NCBI GenBank assembly: GCA_019916065.1
Contig: CM034233.1
Span: 38,604,862-38,668,861, forward strand
DNA: 64,000 nucleotides
Direction: 5' to 3'
DNA from: Vitellaria paradoxa
Lineage: Eukaryota > Streptophyta > Magnoliopsida > Ericales > Sapotaceae
Positions 1 to 10,140 of the stretch are shown here, piece by piece. Position 1 is the first letter of the stretch. Each line of letters starts with the position of its first letter. The position numbers were made by a program, and so were the translations under genes. The notes below the pieces were generated by a model. The model was given only the letters and a program-made list of their open reading frames with translations. It had not been told where the DNA came from and did no database searches.

Positions 1-1160
1 CTGTAGCCAGGGTTGTAGTTATTCGAATATGGACTATGGCCTTGCGAATATGTGTTCATCCCCTGATTTTGATTGAAGGGTCTTGCAGCTTGTGTGGGAT
101 TTGCTTGACCATAGAGAACTTCCTTAAAAGCTGGAAGTGTTGGGCAATCATCAGTCCTGTGGTCTGCGGTTTCACACATCACACACTTCACTTCACTCTC
201 CTTCAATGTTTGCTTCTTTTGCTCCATCAATTCAATCTTTCTTGACAATGCAGCCAACCTAGCTCCAACATCATCTGCCCCATTGAGATGGAACTTTCCT
301 CTATCATTTGATCTGTCAGAAAATTCAGAACAAGATGGGGAGACTACCTCGCACTGTTTAGTGTTTTCAGCTAAAGCATCAAAGAAATGTAAAGCCTCTT
401 CAGCAGTTTTGTCATAGAATTCACCATTACACATGGTGGCAACCAACATTTTCAGATTTGGAGTTAATGCATTATGGAAAAAATTAACAATTCTCCAAGA
501 TTCAAAACCATGATGTGGACATGCTTGCAATAATTCCTTGAATCTTTCCCATGCTTGAGCAAATGTTTCATTGGATTTACACACAAAATTCATTATTTGC
601 TGTTGAAGAATCACAGTTCTATTTGCAGGAAAATACTTCTTCAAAAATTTTGTTTGCATGTCTCTCCAAGTACCTATTGATCTAGGCTCAAGTGAATTCA
701 ACCACATTTTTGCCTTGTCTTTCAATGAAAATGGAAATAATTTAAGCCTAACCATGTCCTCATTAACATTCCTATCCATGCAAGTTCCACAAACATCTTC
801 AAATTCTTTCATATGCATGTAAGGATTTTCTGAGTCCATGCCATGAAAAGTTGGTAAAAGCTGAATTGTTCCAGGTTTAAGATAAAAATTCTGATGTCCA
901 TTTGGAAGAACAATGCAAGATGGAGTGGTTTGTCTAGCTGGATAAAGATATTCTCGGAGAGGTCTAAGGATGTTTTGATCTATTTGATCATTCTCTCCTT
1001 GAACACTTCCTTCCGGCAGAACAGGTGGAGGTGGATCCATATGTGCAACAGAAAATTCAGATTGTGAATGTAGTGCAGCAAATTCAATCAATTCAGCAAG
1101 AGAAAATGGAGAGTGCAATTCAGATCTGTTTCCAACTAGTTTACCAGACCTTAAAAGCAT
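1..1160 (-). CDS. gag: Gag of Athila-like element, copy A, partial at its 3' end
   Basis: Gag is the structural protein that packages the element RNA in the cytoplasm. The frame opens at the ATG at 1160 on the minus strand and runs to the edge. Its length from ATG to the edge equals the matching part of intact unit 2 exactly (1160 nt), so there is no net indel. The capsid-like Retrotrans_gag region lies around residues 140-180 (motif KMWLNSLEP). A CCHC zinc knuckle (C-x2-C-x4-H-x4-C) lies at 144-185, residues 326-339. The knuckle family binds nucleic acid. Copy A shares some single-base variants with units 3 and 5, such as G in CAATGGGGCAG. Pol should continue to the left of the window in the same frame. 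Confidence 0.9.
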   Translation of the reverse strand, partial: MLLRSGKLVGNRSELHSPFSLAELIEFAALHSQSEFSVAHMDPPPPVLPEGSVQGENDQIDQNILRPLREYLYPARQTTPSCIVLPNGHQNFYLKPGTIQLLPTFHGMDSENPYMHMKEFEDVCGTCMDRNVNEDMVRLKLFPFSLKDKAKMWLNSLEPRSIGTWRDMQTKFLKKYFPANRTVILQQQIMNFVCKSNETFAQAWERFKELLQACPHHGFESWRIVNFFHNALTPNLKMLVATMCNGEFYDKTAEEALHFFDALAENTKQCEVVSPSCSEFSDRSNDRGKFHLNGADDVGARLAALSRKIELMEQKKQTLKESEVKCVMCETADHRTDDCPTLPAFKEVLYGQANPTQAARPFNQNQGMNTYSQGHSPYSNNYNPGY

Positions 1161-1486
1161 AAACAGAAATTCAGACTGAAACAAAACTCCAATCTAAACT
1201 CCTAACTTCACAATTTCATCTACTGATTCACAGAGAATTGCAACTACAGCTTACAGCAGAGAAATGCAGCAGTATTCGAATATCAGATGAAATAGTTTCA
1301 AATCAGAAATTCAGGATTCAGATGCAAACAGTTCTAAAACTAAACTAACAACCAAGACTATAAAAGAAATAGAAATAGAGATGAAACAAAGTTACTCAAC
1401 AAGTTAAGCAGCTCTGTTGTTGAAAATGGTGGTGAGATGTACTGCCAGTTAATGCTCCAAAGGCTCAAAACACATTGCTTCTCAAA

Positions 1487-1506
1487 GATCCCCGGCAGCG
1501 GCGCCA
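1487..1506 (-). other. Primer binding site, tRNA-Asp, copy A
   Basis: On the minus strand this matches the complement of the 3' end of plant tRNA-Asp(GUC), including CCA, with one mismatch (GCTGCC where the tRNA predicts GTTGCC). It lies five bases inside the LTR end. Minus-strand cDNA synthesis would start here. The 326 bases between this site and the gag ATG (1161-1486) are leader; they hold one ATTCGAAT palindrome near 1274 and nothing else recognised. Confidence 0.88.
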
Positions 1507-1511
1507 TAAAT

Positions 1512-3035
1512 TGTGCTTGTTCTTGTTTAATTACCTCACTCCAAAATAAAAGCTCAAATGAAAATTCAGATTATAAATTCAAATTTAAAGAAAATGTTAA
1601 GTGAGGTAAATCAAGACAAGTTTTCCCCCAAGTGCAAGGTGTGGTTGAAACACAAAATAACTGGTAAGTCCCAGGTCATTTCCACAGGGATCTAGGGAGT
1701 AATGAAGTGAATGACTCTAATGGAGATTAATTTGGCAAAACACAACTCACAGAAAAATGTGAAACAGAAAATTAAAATCTGATTTGGTTGGTTGATGATT
1801 TTGAACTAATTTTTCAAAAGCAAAATGAATTTAAACTAAAAAAAATTAAGTGATAAAAGGTTGAGCAAGACAAGTTTAATACCAATCCGAATGAATTTCA
1901 AGTGCCAAGAGTTTATAAATTACCAATTCAATTTGTACTGATTTTTGAGAAAATTAATTTCAATTGAAACAAACCATGGATTAAACACTCAATGTGCATA
2001 ACCTATTTTAAGGACAATAGGAGTTCTAATTCTAGCAACCCACATACAACAATGTCATGAGAGTTCTAAATTAAGCAACACCTATGAACTCATCAATAGG
2101 ATATACAAAGTTGGATTAATCGGGTCTTGAATCAATGAGTTCTAAGACACCCAGCTGCAAATTGACTTGATAACCATAAGAACTCAAAGTAAATCCATGA
2201 AGTTCGGCCACTTGAGATTCATTGGAAGGGCATTACCCTTGCCTTGGCCCAAGAAGACTTAGCCGAGCATGTTAAAAAGAAGAAAAATAGAAATGGAAAT
2301 CTGATTGGAAGACATTACAATCTGAAATTGAAAGTTAAATGGATTTAGAACTGAAAATCTGATTATAGGAATTGGAATGAATTCAAAAATGTAAATCTCA
2401 GAAACTCCAATGCCGAATTAAAATTTCCAATGTAAAACTATGAACTCTCCATGAATTTCTCTCCAAAACTCTCTCTACAAAATCTGAATCTCTTCCCCCG
2501 AATCTTCTCTGTTTTTTTTTTGTGTGTCTCACTCCACTTCTCTCTTCTTTCTCTCCCCTCTCTTTCTCTCTCCTCTAACCGAATGTAGTCCTCATGATGG
2601 CTCATTCTCTCTCCTATATCTTTTTTACTGATTTGCCCTCCCTGGATTGCAGGTTACATCACATGGAGAAGTTGGGGTCACATGGAATTCGTTGCTGTGA
2701 AGAAGCTTATATTCGAATACAGTAAAACCATATTCGAATATGATCCCCTGCTGCAGAAATTTCCAGAATAGTGATTCTGATCTCTTTGCATTGATTTCAA
2801 CTGAATTTTCTTCTTCTTCTGAAATAGCTTCAATCCTTTGATGTGTTGTGCAGCATGCTTTCTTCTCAACACCCTCAATGTAGCTCAATTTCTTGTTTTT
2901 GTGATGGAAATCAACACATATTCCACTTTGGAGATATGGAGATGAAATCTGCACAAAACATAGATTTTATATCTTTTTATGATGTGTGCAAGTGTAATTT
3001 GAATATATAAATATGTAACAATTGATGTCCAATCA
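1512..3035 (-). repeat. 5' LTR of copy A (1524 bp)
   Basis: On the minus strand the LTR starts TGATTGGACATC at 3035 and ends AAGCACA at 1512 (TG...CA). The start is fixed by comparison with the LTR at 12843: both match up to TGATTGG and diverge immediately outside. Paired ATTCGAAT palindromes lie at 2711 and 2732 and a GA-rich tract at about 2530-2590. It carries the same diagnostic variants as LTR3 and LTR5 (CAGTACAAATTG, TAATGCCC, ACATTGG, CTCAACC), not those of LTR1 and LTR2. The five bases next to its start on the plus strand are AGTCC; the matching target duplication would be left of the window. Confidence 0.92.
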
Positions 3036-3449
3036 AGTCCAACAAGGAGAATTTATTAAACCAATTGAGTAGTGGAAAAAATTTCTCATGACGTACTAAA
3101 CTTCGTGCAATTACAATTCGGCACACCGCTACCATAATAAGGAACAACAAAACATAGAATTCAGGTTCATCAAGCAATTTAAATTTATGACCACTATGTA
3201 GATCAACAATTTTAATCCTGTGATTTAGAAGTGTGTATGAGGTAATAAAACATGCAAGAATATCACAAAGAATAACATTGCACCAAAAACAATTTTAGTT
3301 ATCTTAAAAAAAAATTTAAAAAGTATCTAATTTACGAGATTTCATAGAACTAGGTAAAAATATAACAATGTTGCATAGCCTAGTTCATAAAAAATTGCCT
3401 CTACATATCAAGGCTCACTCATGCAACACTCGTATGGGTGACATAGAGA
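3036..3449. other. Unassigned flank between copy A and the copia remnant
   Basis: AT-rich sequence with no convincing ORF or repeat. It lies where the pol part of the copia remnant to the right would be expected on the minus strand, so copy A may have inserted into that older element. I could not recognise protease or integrase motifs in it. Confidence 0.4.
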
Positions 3450-5384
3450 TAACTCTTCCTAACCCACATAGTTCTTATTTTTGGAAAAGCATTTTGAGTC
3501 TTGGGATTGTTGGGTTTTAGACTAATGGGTTTTATTAAATTTTTCTTTATGTTTTTCCTCACTGGCCAAGTCATGTAAGGTCTAGAATCAAGATATGGCT
3601 TTTGAAACCTTAATTAATTAAACATATTTGACACTTGAAAATTAGATCTCAAAAAATTCCTAGTGTCAACATAGGATAGGGGAAGTCCACATAATTTGTG
3701 ACAACGTGGTCTTATGTGACCAGGTATACCACAATGAAAACATATAGGAACAAACTTACGTTACAAGTTAGGGAGCGTACCTTTAGATTTCTAAGAATTT
3801 TGTATAGGCTATTTACCTTTCAAGTGCTTGAACGGTTGAGCATGTGATCTCCCATCCTTGAATGTATCAGACTTTGGAAGTTAGATCTTAATTACCTTGA
3901 TCTTTTGACTGCTTGTAGATCCATCTTCTATGGTCTTCTTCTCTCCAGTATATCCAAGTCCACTTTTATCTTTTGGATTTCTTTGAATTTCCAGTATGTC
4001 ATCTAGTTTGGAGGAAGCTAAATTCATCTTGGACTGCATGGATTGCATCTTACCATGTGCCTTTTTCACATCTTTTTCTCATTGTTCCAACTTCGTCTTA
4101 ATTGCTGCTATCAACTCCTCTTGAGAGTTTTTGCTTGCTTCAAGTGCTTCAAACTTAGTTTGTAGTTCCTCTTGGGCAACCTTCAGACTGTCTCTTTTCC
4201 TCTTTGACATCTTGTTCTTCATCGTCAACTTTTTGTTTTGCTTGTGGAGTTTGCGACAGTCTTGGTATAACTGTTCATACACCTCTTCAACATCTACATC
4301 CTCATTTGAATTTTCTTCAGCTTCACTTTTTGAGGATTCTTCTTCCTTATGCGTAGAGGAGGATGACTCTACTGAATTTGAGGGGGTACTTGCTCTAACC
4401 ATGAATGCAGTGTAATTCTCTAAAAAATCTTCTGAAGAAGATGAGGTACTCGATTGATCATTAGAATCATCAAGAGTTGCATTAAGAACCTTTTTCTTGC
4501 TCTTCTTATTTCCACAATCTTGAGCTATGTGACCATAACCACGACACTCATAACATTTCACGCCCCTAGTCTTGTTCTCTTTTTTCTTCTTATTTGAAGA
4601 TTTCTCTATTTTCTCACTCTTCTTCGTCTTTCCTTGCTTGCTATCCTTCTTTTTAAAGAATTTTCTGATTTTCTTAGTACAAATAGTAATTTCTTCAGGA
4701 GAGGAGATTGACTAATCATTACTTGAGGGGGACACATCTTCCTTAAATAGTTCTTAGGGCAACTCCTTTAGATTTTGGTTTAATCATGTTGGTCTCATAA
4801 GTCTGCAGAGAGCCAACTAAATCTTCAATAGTTGTAACTTTAGCTTGAAAGGACATAGGTAGGGATCAGAGAATCTTACTTACAATCTTTCAATTTGGAA
4901 TTGGTTATCCAAGTTTGGAATTGGTGTTGACAATGTCACTGAGCTTCGCGTAAAACTATCAAAAAGTTCGTCTTCAGACATTTTCAGGTTTTCAAACTCA
5001 GAGGTTATTTTCTGGAGCTTGGACTTCTTCATTATGGAATTTCCTTCATGAGTCAATTCAAGAATTTTCCACGCCTCCTTAGCAATCTCACAGCTTGAAA
5101 TTCTTCCAAACTCATCGACGGAGACTGCACAAAAAATAAAGCTCAGGGCTTTGTAGTTCCATTCTGCCTTTTCCTGCTTGGCCCTAGTCCACAAATCCAT
5201 AGGCTTTTCAACTGTTACATTGTCGACAGAATGAGTTGGTTTACGCAACTGTTTTCAATGGCTAGCCAAACATTGACGTTCAATGAGATCAGTGAGCTCT
5301 CATTCGAACCTTCTAGTACGCATAGTTGGTGCCATCAAACCATGGGGCTCTAGTACTCGAATCGCCTTCTCTAGGAGGATCCAT
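3450..5384 (-). pseudogene. Ty1/copia Gag remnant (UBN2 domain, two CCHC knuckles)
   Basis: This is a decayed copia-type gag on the minus strand. It opens at an ATG at 5384 (M-D-P-P-R, then W-F-D-G-T-N-Y), 43 bases inside its primer site. The central UBN2-like segment, 4880-5248, contains AKEAWKILELTHEG and SEFENLKMSEDELFDSF. A first zinc knuckle, CYECRGYGHIAQDC, lies at about 4514-4555. A Ser/Glu-rich then coiled Lys/Glu stretch follows, and LGYTGE at about 3950. A second knuckle, CFHCGIPGHIRPRC, lies at 3701-3742. Two knuckles plus a long acidic C-terminus suggest the SIRE/Maximus lineage, which is an inference. The frame is broken near the start (TAC TAG, a probable TGG to TAG change) and several times more. 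No pol is recognisable downstream. Confidence 0.8.
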
Positions 5385-5426
5385 CAGCAAATACCAAGAT
5401 CATATTTTGTTCTAAAAAATGCACCT

Positions 5427-5438
5427 GCTTTGATACCA
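5427..5438 (-). other. Copia primer binding site, initiator tRNA-Met, one mismatch
   Basis: The minus strand reads TGGTATCAAAGC, against the usual TGGTATCAGAGC of plant copia elements: one G-to-A transition. It is two bases from the LTR end and 43 bases before the gag ATG, the normal copia arrangement. Confidence 0.75.
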
Positions 5439-5440
5439 AT

Positions 5441-6280
5441 TGAAAATACATAATTTGCTAGCAAAGATCCCAATTAATCAACCACAATCATAGAATAACA
5501 GAAGACGAGATAAACAAAATGAGAAAACCCACAAAGGGAAACCTCAAACAAAACTTTCACTAAAATCAAACGTTGGTTGCAAACTTAAATTCCTGATAGA
5601 TCGACTCCTCAACTCTATACTCTATTGACGTTTGCTCGACTCCTCGATTCACCAACTCTGTTAGCAAAAATCCTTCGACTCCTCGAAGGCACGATATTGA
5701 CTCATCAGTAGCTTTGCTGAATCCACAACGTGCTGAATTCTCAGCATTTACAAACCTCAAACTTGAACTCCTTCGGATTGAACACAAAACATGTTGGCTA
5801 AGTATTGGAGAGAATAATTAAACTTTTAGGCTTCCAATCTCATGCGTATTCTCTCTATATCTAACCTTGAAGACGTCTAGAAGATATATATAGACAATCT
5901 GAGGCAGCTAGGGTTTAACTGAAGACAAAATAGACAGAATGTAGTACCTCGCGGGAAGGGCGCACCTGCGGTCTTCTCGTGGCCTTCCTATGGCCATCCC
6001 GAGACTCGAAGTGGGGTTCCCACATGGATAATTCTTTAATCAGAGCTCTCTAGATTTTCCCGCGCCTAACAGAGGCCATCCTGCGGGCTTCCTGTGTAAA
6101 TCAATTCCGACACTTGTTTGGCTTCTTTAGGACTTCCAATATTATGCATAAAATCTCACCTGAAGCCTTTACACTTCTACTTGACTCAAGACTGTAGTGT
6201 CTTAGTCTACACTAAGTCTAAATATTACAAAACATTATCTTTGACCATGGATTTTCCAATTTACAATTTTAGCCTTAACA
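5441..6280 (-). repeat. 5' LTR of the copia remnant (about 840 bp)
   Basis: On the minus strand it starts TGTTAAGGC at 6280 and ends TATTTTCA at 5441, directly before the primer site. The right boundary (LTR start) is chosen as a TG start at a plausible length and is less certain than the left one. A TATA-like CTATATATATC lies at about 5885-5897 on the minus strand and could be its promoter. A GC-rich block at 5950-6090 stands out from the AT-rich surroundings. No partner LTR is visible. Confidence 0.6.
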
Positions 6281-7306
6281 GCATGTCTTGTTAATGTTGT
6301 GAATTCTTGAAGAGAATTATTATATATGATTGAGCATATCATGTGCATTAGAGTTGGGGTAGCATCATCTGGTCTATGTTAAGGATATTGATTGGCTGAG
6401 AGTGCCATATTTATATTGTGACGTGCCGAGTGACGGGTTATATATGTAGACTGGGTTTGCGATTTGAAAAAAATGAGAAAATATGATTTTGAAATAGCAG
6501 ATGATTCCTAGACGATATATATGACTAAAGATTAATCATTTGAAGTTGGGCATTAATATTAAAGTGAGATATTATGGGATTTTCTTCGGATTGTAGTCGG
6601 ACCCCGCTTGAGAGGAATGGATGCCCACTTGAGATGAGCGGATGCCTGACTAGGGGTGTAACACAGTTCCCTAGTAGACGAGCCACGGGTGTAACACGGT
6701 TTTCCTAAGTCTTACACTAATGGGGGTGTAACACGGTTCCCCATTTGGTTTATATATATTGAGATAATGTGATTGTTACATTTATTAATGAGATGTAGGG
6801 ATGATTATATTGATCATGAGTTTGGTCATGAAATAAGGGATATAAAATATGAACTACGGTGACCTGATTCTTGAGGTGGCATACGTAGCCTGCTTAAGTA
6901 TGAGTAGCCTAAGTTTGGTCTAAATCGTGAAAGTTATAATTTCGGTTATTCTCTTCAAAGGCTAGTTTTAATATTTTGTATTGTAAATGGTGTGACTCGG
7001 AGTATGGGTTTGATATTTATTTTTATGCCATTATGATTTTGAGTGATAGAATTATAATCTTGGCCTATGTTTTGGCTATGCGGGTTCTAAATGCCATTAT
7101 TGAGGATGGTGTTAAAGTAAATCAAATTATTATTTAACAATGGTAATGTACTCCAATATAATTTTTTATGGGAATGAATTGTGATTTTGGATTTACAAAT
7201 AATTAAAATTTATTATGAATAGCCTTTGGGTTAGTTCTATTTAATTTATTTAGTTCTTACATTCCCACCCCATCCATCCTAGACAATTAAGTTAGGGGCG
7301 TGACAA
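6281..7306 (+). repeat. Probable Ty3/gypsy LTR, decayed
   Basis: No ORF is supported here. The 3' edge ends GGGGCGTGACA and is followed after three bases by TAGTATTAGAGA, which resembles the tRNA-Met primer site TGGTATCAGAGC. Two of the three differences are the G-to-A and C-to-T changes typical of methylated, silenced elements. The region carries three spaced GGGTGTAACAC repeats. This arrangement resembles chromovirus LTRs. The left boundary is arbitrary, set at the copia LTR edge. Confidence 0.4.
6653..6741 (+). repeat. Three GGGTGTAACAC(G/A)GTT repeats, about 35-bp spacing
   Basis: Three near-identical copies of GGGTGTAACACGGTT begin near 6654, 6688 and 6724, each followed by a short C-rich run. 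The sequence between them differs. They lie inside the probable gypsy LTR. Confidence 0.7.
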
Positions 7307-7309
7307 AAT

Positions 7310-7520
7310 AGTATTAGAGACAACACCCAGTTGGAAGTGTGGGATCATGCGTGTGGGGGCTCCGTGTGTGGGGGACTTGTCTGCGAGGGACTGCTTGTGG
7401 GAGAGTGAAGCAAGAGGCCACGCAGGGACGCGTGCCCTGTAAGGGCGGACGATTGTGAGGGACTGTGAGGGACCTGCCCATGAGGGACTTTGCCTGCAGG
7501 AGAGTGAAGCTAGAGGTGAA
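7310..7520 (+). other. Degenerate primer site followed by G-rich GAGGGAC-repeat sequence
   Basis: It begins with the decayed primer-site-like TAGTATTAGAGA (7310-7321) and continues as GC-rich sequence in which GAGGGAC or AGGGAC recurs several times between 7380 and 7490, with GGAGAGTGAAGC twice (7400s and 7500s). The ORFs on the opposite strand here are low-complexity and resemble no protein. It could be the internal domain of a small non-coding element leading into the Cassandra-like LTR. Confidence 0.4.
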
Positions 7521-7627
7521 GCAGAGAAGCAATACCTTCCATCCCACTTCGCCTGGGTCGTGGAAGGAAGTGGCATATATGTAATATTCGATATCAATAT
7601 AGAACAACGTGTTTTAAAGCCGTGAGG

Positions 7628-7710
7628 GCACTGGATTTAATGGGAACTCTACGGTTAAGTGTGCTCCAGTTGGGGCAGTACCAGGATGAGTGACCTTTTG
7701 AGAAGCAGCT
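7628..7710 (+). promoter_or_regulatory. 5S rRNA-derived segment with A-box and C-box remnants
   Basis: About 80 bases align by eye with the second half of plant 5S rRNA. GGTTAAGTGTGC (7653-7664) corresponds to the A-box AGTTAAGCGTGC, and GGATGAGTGACC (7684-7695) to the C-box GGATGGGTGACC. The 5' third of 5S is absent, so this is not a functional 5S gene. It is best read as the internal promoter of the Cassandra-like LTR, with transitions that probably weaken it. Confidence 0.65.
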
Positions 7711-7756
7711 TACCAAGTCCAAAGTAGATAATATTGTACTATATGGATGCGGCTCA

Positions 7757-7832
7757 TTATAAAATAATTTACAAATTTGACAATTTAATATTTTATCAGC
7801 TCAAAATAATATATAAATTGTCAAATTTAAAT
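7757..7832. repeat. AT-rich inverted repeat inserted in the Cassandra-like LTR
   Basis: AAATTTGACAATTTA (7773-7787) and its exact reverse complement TAAATTGTCAAATTT (7814-7828) flank a 26-base loop, with weaker pairing beyond. The Cassandra-like sequence resumes just after with ACTGGGTGTTACA. A small MITE-like insertion is the simplest explanation. I see no clear target duplication. Confidence 0.6.
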
Positions 7833-7845
7833 ACTGGGTGTTACA

Positions 7846-10140
7846 TACAATTAAGAAATATTATAGTATATAAAATATGCTAAGCATGATTTTCAGTAGA
7901 TATAAACAAAAAATAAGGGTGAAATTAGAAAATAATGGACCAAAAAAATCCATTGAAATCCTAAAGAATCGTATTCAAAATATGCGAAGGATAATTTTAG
8001 TAGATGTAGATAAAAAAATAAAAGTAAAATTGAAAAAAAAAAACCAAAAGAGCCGTTGAAATTCTAAGAAACATTGCCACTTGTTATATAGATAGAATAA
8101 AGATAAAAGTAGATGATTAGAAGTTAAAATAAAAATAGAAAAAGATTGAAATAAAAATAAAGAAAAATATAACTCTTAACAGAACTAAAAAAAGGACACA
8201 CAAAAGAGAAAAATCGTAACAAATCTTAAATAAGAAAAATGTCAATATTGAAAAAAATGGTATTAAAAAGGGATTTAATATCACTTTAAAAAAATTAAAC
8301 TAGAAAAGACAAATTGGTAAGCTAGTAATAAAGCAAAACATCTGGGGGCAAAATTGAAAATTTATGGCCAAAAGAGCCATTAAAGGCTTACCTTGATTGC
8401 CATTTATGTATAGAATATATATATATAATTATGATATATAATATTAAAAATGATAAATGCACCCTATTTTTAACTTCTCACGCTCAAAGATCAACATTTA
8501 AAAACTAATATTCATTGTGAGAATAGATAAGTGCAAGAAATTAAAAATGGAATGTATTTATCATCTCACGTAATATTAGTATATAATAAAATATATTACA
8601 TTTGAGTATAAATATATTAAATTATTTTTAATTATAATTAAATATTATAAAATATATTACATTTGAGTATAAATATATTAAATTATTTTTAGTTATAATT
8701 AAATATTGTAATAAAATTTTTATACTAAGATATTATGTGACTTATATTAATTATATTAAAAGTTATTAATTGGGCATTACTATTGTACTATTACATCTTA
8801 ACAAAAATATTAACTATACTAAAAATTATATTAAGTCAAATTATAATAAATTTAATTTATTATAGATAATAATATTATCATACTAATATATTATATAATT
8901 TATAATTTATATTAGTTATATTAAATAATATTAATTAAGTATAATTGTTAAGGAATGAAATTCTTATCTCATTTGTCACCACAACCATTTAAAAATCATT
9001 CAACATCATTAATAATTATATTTATATATTTTAATTGTTAAAACATAAAAAATTGCTCAATTTAGGTATGGAGTGAATTTGAAAAAAAAATCATCTAACT
9101 AATATAATGTTAATATATATTTATATACATTTATAAGGCTAATATATCTTATATAAATTCTTGATTTGTATGTTCTTCTCTTTTAAAGTATTATTAGCAG
9201 TCATTTTTTTTTATAATTGCCTTAATCATAAATCAATGAATATGTGGGCTGGAAAATATAATTATCTACTGTTTTATCTAAGATCTATATTAACTTATGA
9301 CTTTTTAAAAAAATAAAGAGTGTGACAACATTAATTGTTTTTCTGTTTATATTTTTCTATTTAAGTTTTTATTTTTTAAAATAAAAAAATAAAAATAAGT
9401 TTAGCAAACACATTTTGTTGCCAAATTTTAAAATTTTTTAAACTTAAATAAAAAAATGGTAACTATAAATTTTACCAAATAGGACTTAAGGTTTTTAAAC
9501 CAAATTACGCCGGTTAAAACCTTACATGTATTTTTTGTCTAAATAGAATTACATGTTTAACTTTAATTACTCGTATAGCGTAGGTGCACTTAACTAGTAA
9601 AGGAAAAATGAAACAAACATAAAATTTTAAATATATGCCCTTATTTGAATGGATTTAAAAAACTATAATCAAATAAAAAATATTCGTCAATATATTAATT
9701 TTTATTTAATTAATTTTAATTTTCTAAATTTCATTACTTTTCCATTGTATTTTCTATCACAATCTAAATAAAATAAAAAGTTTTAAATTCCTATTTCTTT
9801 TTATTTCATTAACAAATTTTTTATCCAAACACAATTTAAATTAGTATAAGTTTAGGATTTCAACTTTTATTGAAAAATAGTTTAGGCATTCAAAATAATA
9901 AAGTTATTATCTAGAAAGAAAAATAAAGATGTAGGTGAAAGGGACAAGAAATCTTGATATAAATAGAATAAAACAATAAAAATAGAAAGAAAAAATAATA
10001 AAAAAATATTTGATCCTTATCTGAACGGATTAAACATGTAATACTATAAAATGCAATTATAAATATTATTTTTTCTTTTAATTAATTTAGGAAATTATAA
10101 ATATATTTATTTTTATTTTAATTTCTAAAATTTTATTCCT
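7846..10140. other. AT-rich non-coding stretch
   Basis: Very AT-rich with many A and T runs and no ORF resembling a protein. The short frame at 7877-8059 is Lys/Ile-rich low complexity. Apart from the 61-bp duplication listed separately I find no recognisable element. It may be old MITE or LTR debris or a matrix-attachment-like region; neither can be shown from sequence alone. Confidence 0.5.
8587..8708. repeat. 61-bp tandem duplication
   Basis: Two adjacent AT-rich copies of about 61 bp share ATATATTACATTTGAGTATA near their start (8591 and 8652) and end in TTATAATTAAATATT. They differ at one or two bases, so the duplication is recent relative to its surroundings. Confidence 0.8.

Larger units (their letters stand above)
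1..3035 (-). mobile_element. Athila-type Ty3/gypsy element, copy A (5' part only)
   Basis: This is the 5' end of an element read on the minus strand, in the order LTR (1512-3035), tRNA-Asp primer site (1487-1506), leader and gag (1160 down to 1). It runs off the left edge, so pol, the third ORF and the 3' LTR are not visible. It is nearly identical to the plus-strand array that begins at 12843 but points the opposite way. Its outer flank at 3036 is not element sequence, so this is a true 5' end. Confidence 0.93.
7521..7845 (+). repeat. Cassandra-like TRIM LTR containing 5S-derived sequence
   Basis: Cassandra elements are non-coding miniature LTR retrotransposons whose LTRs carry a 5S rRNA-derived segment with an RNA polymerase III promoter. 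Here CGTGTTTTAAAGCCGTGAGG (about 7607-7627) leads into a 5S-like segment, then CCAAAGTAGATAATATTGTAC, and the copy ends GGGTGTTACA at 7845. That order is typical of the family as I know it. Many differences are C-to-T or G-to-A transitions, indicating an old methylated copy. An AT-rich hairpin interrupts the last part. The left boundary is uncertain. Confidence 0.6.

Noticed and set aside
4131..4415. 94-codon plus-strand Ser-rich frame
   Set aside because: It is antisense to the Glu/Lys-rich part of the copia Gag remnant.
5566..5787. 73-codon minus-strand frame
   Set aside because: It lies inside the copia LTR before the primer site and is best explained by chance.
7292..7607. Two overlapping minus-strand frames of about 100 codons in the G-rich block
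   Set aside because: Low-complexity repeat translation; the two frames read the same GAGGGAC repeats and neither resembles a protein.
7628..7710. A functional 5S rRNA gene
   Set aside because: Only the second part of 5S is present and both promoter boxes carry substitutions; the flanks fit a Cassandra-like LTR.
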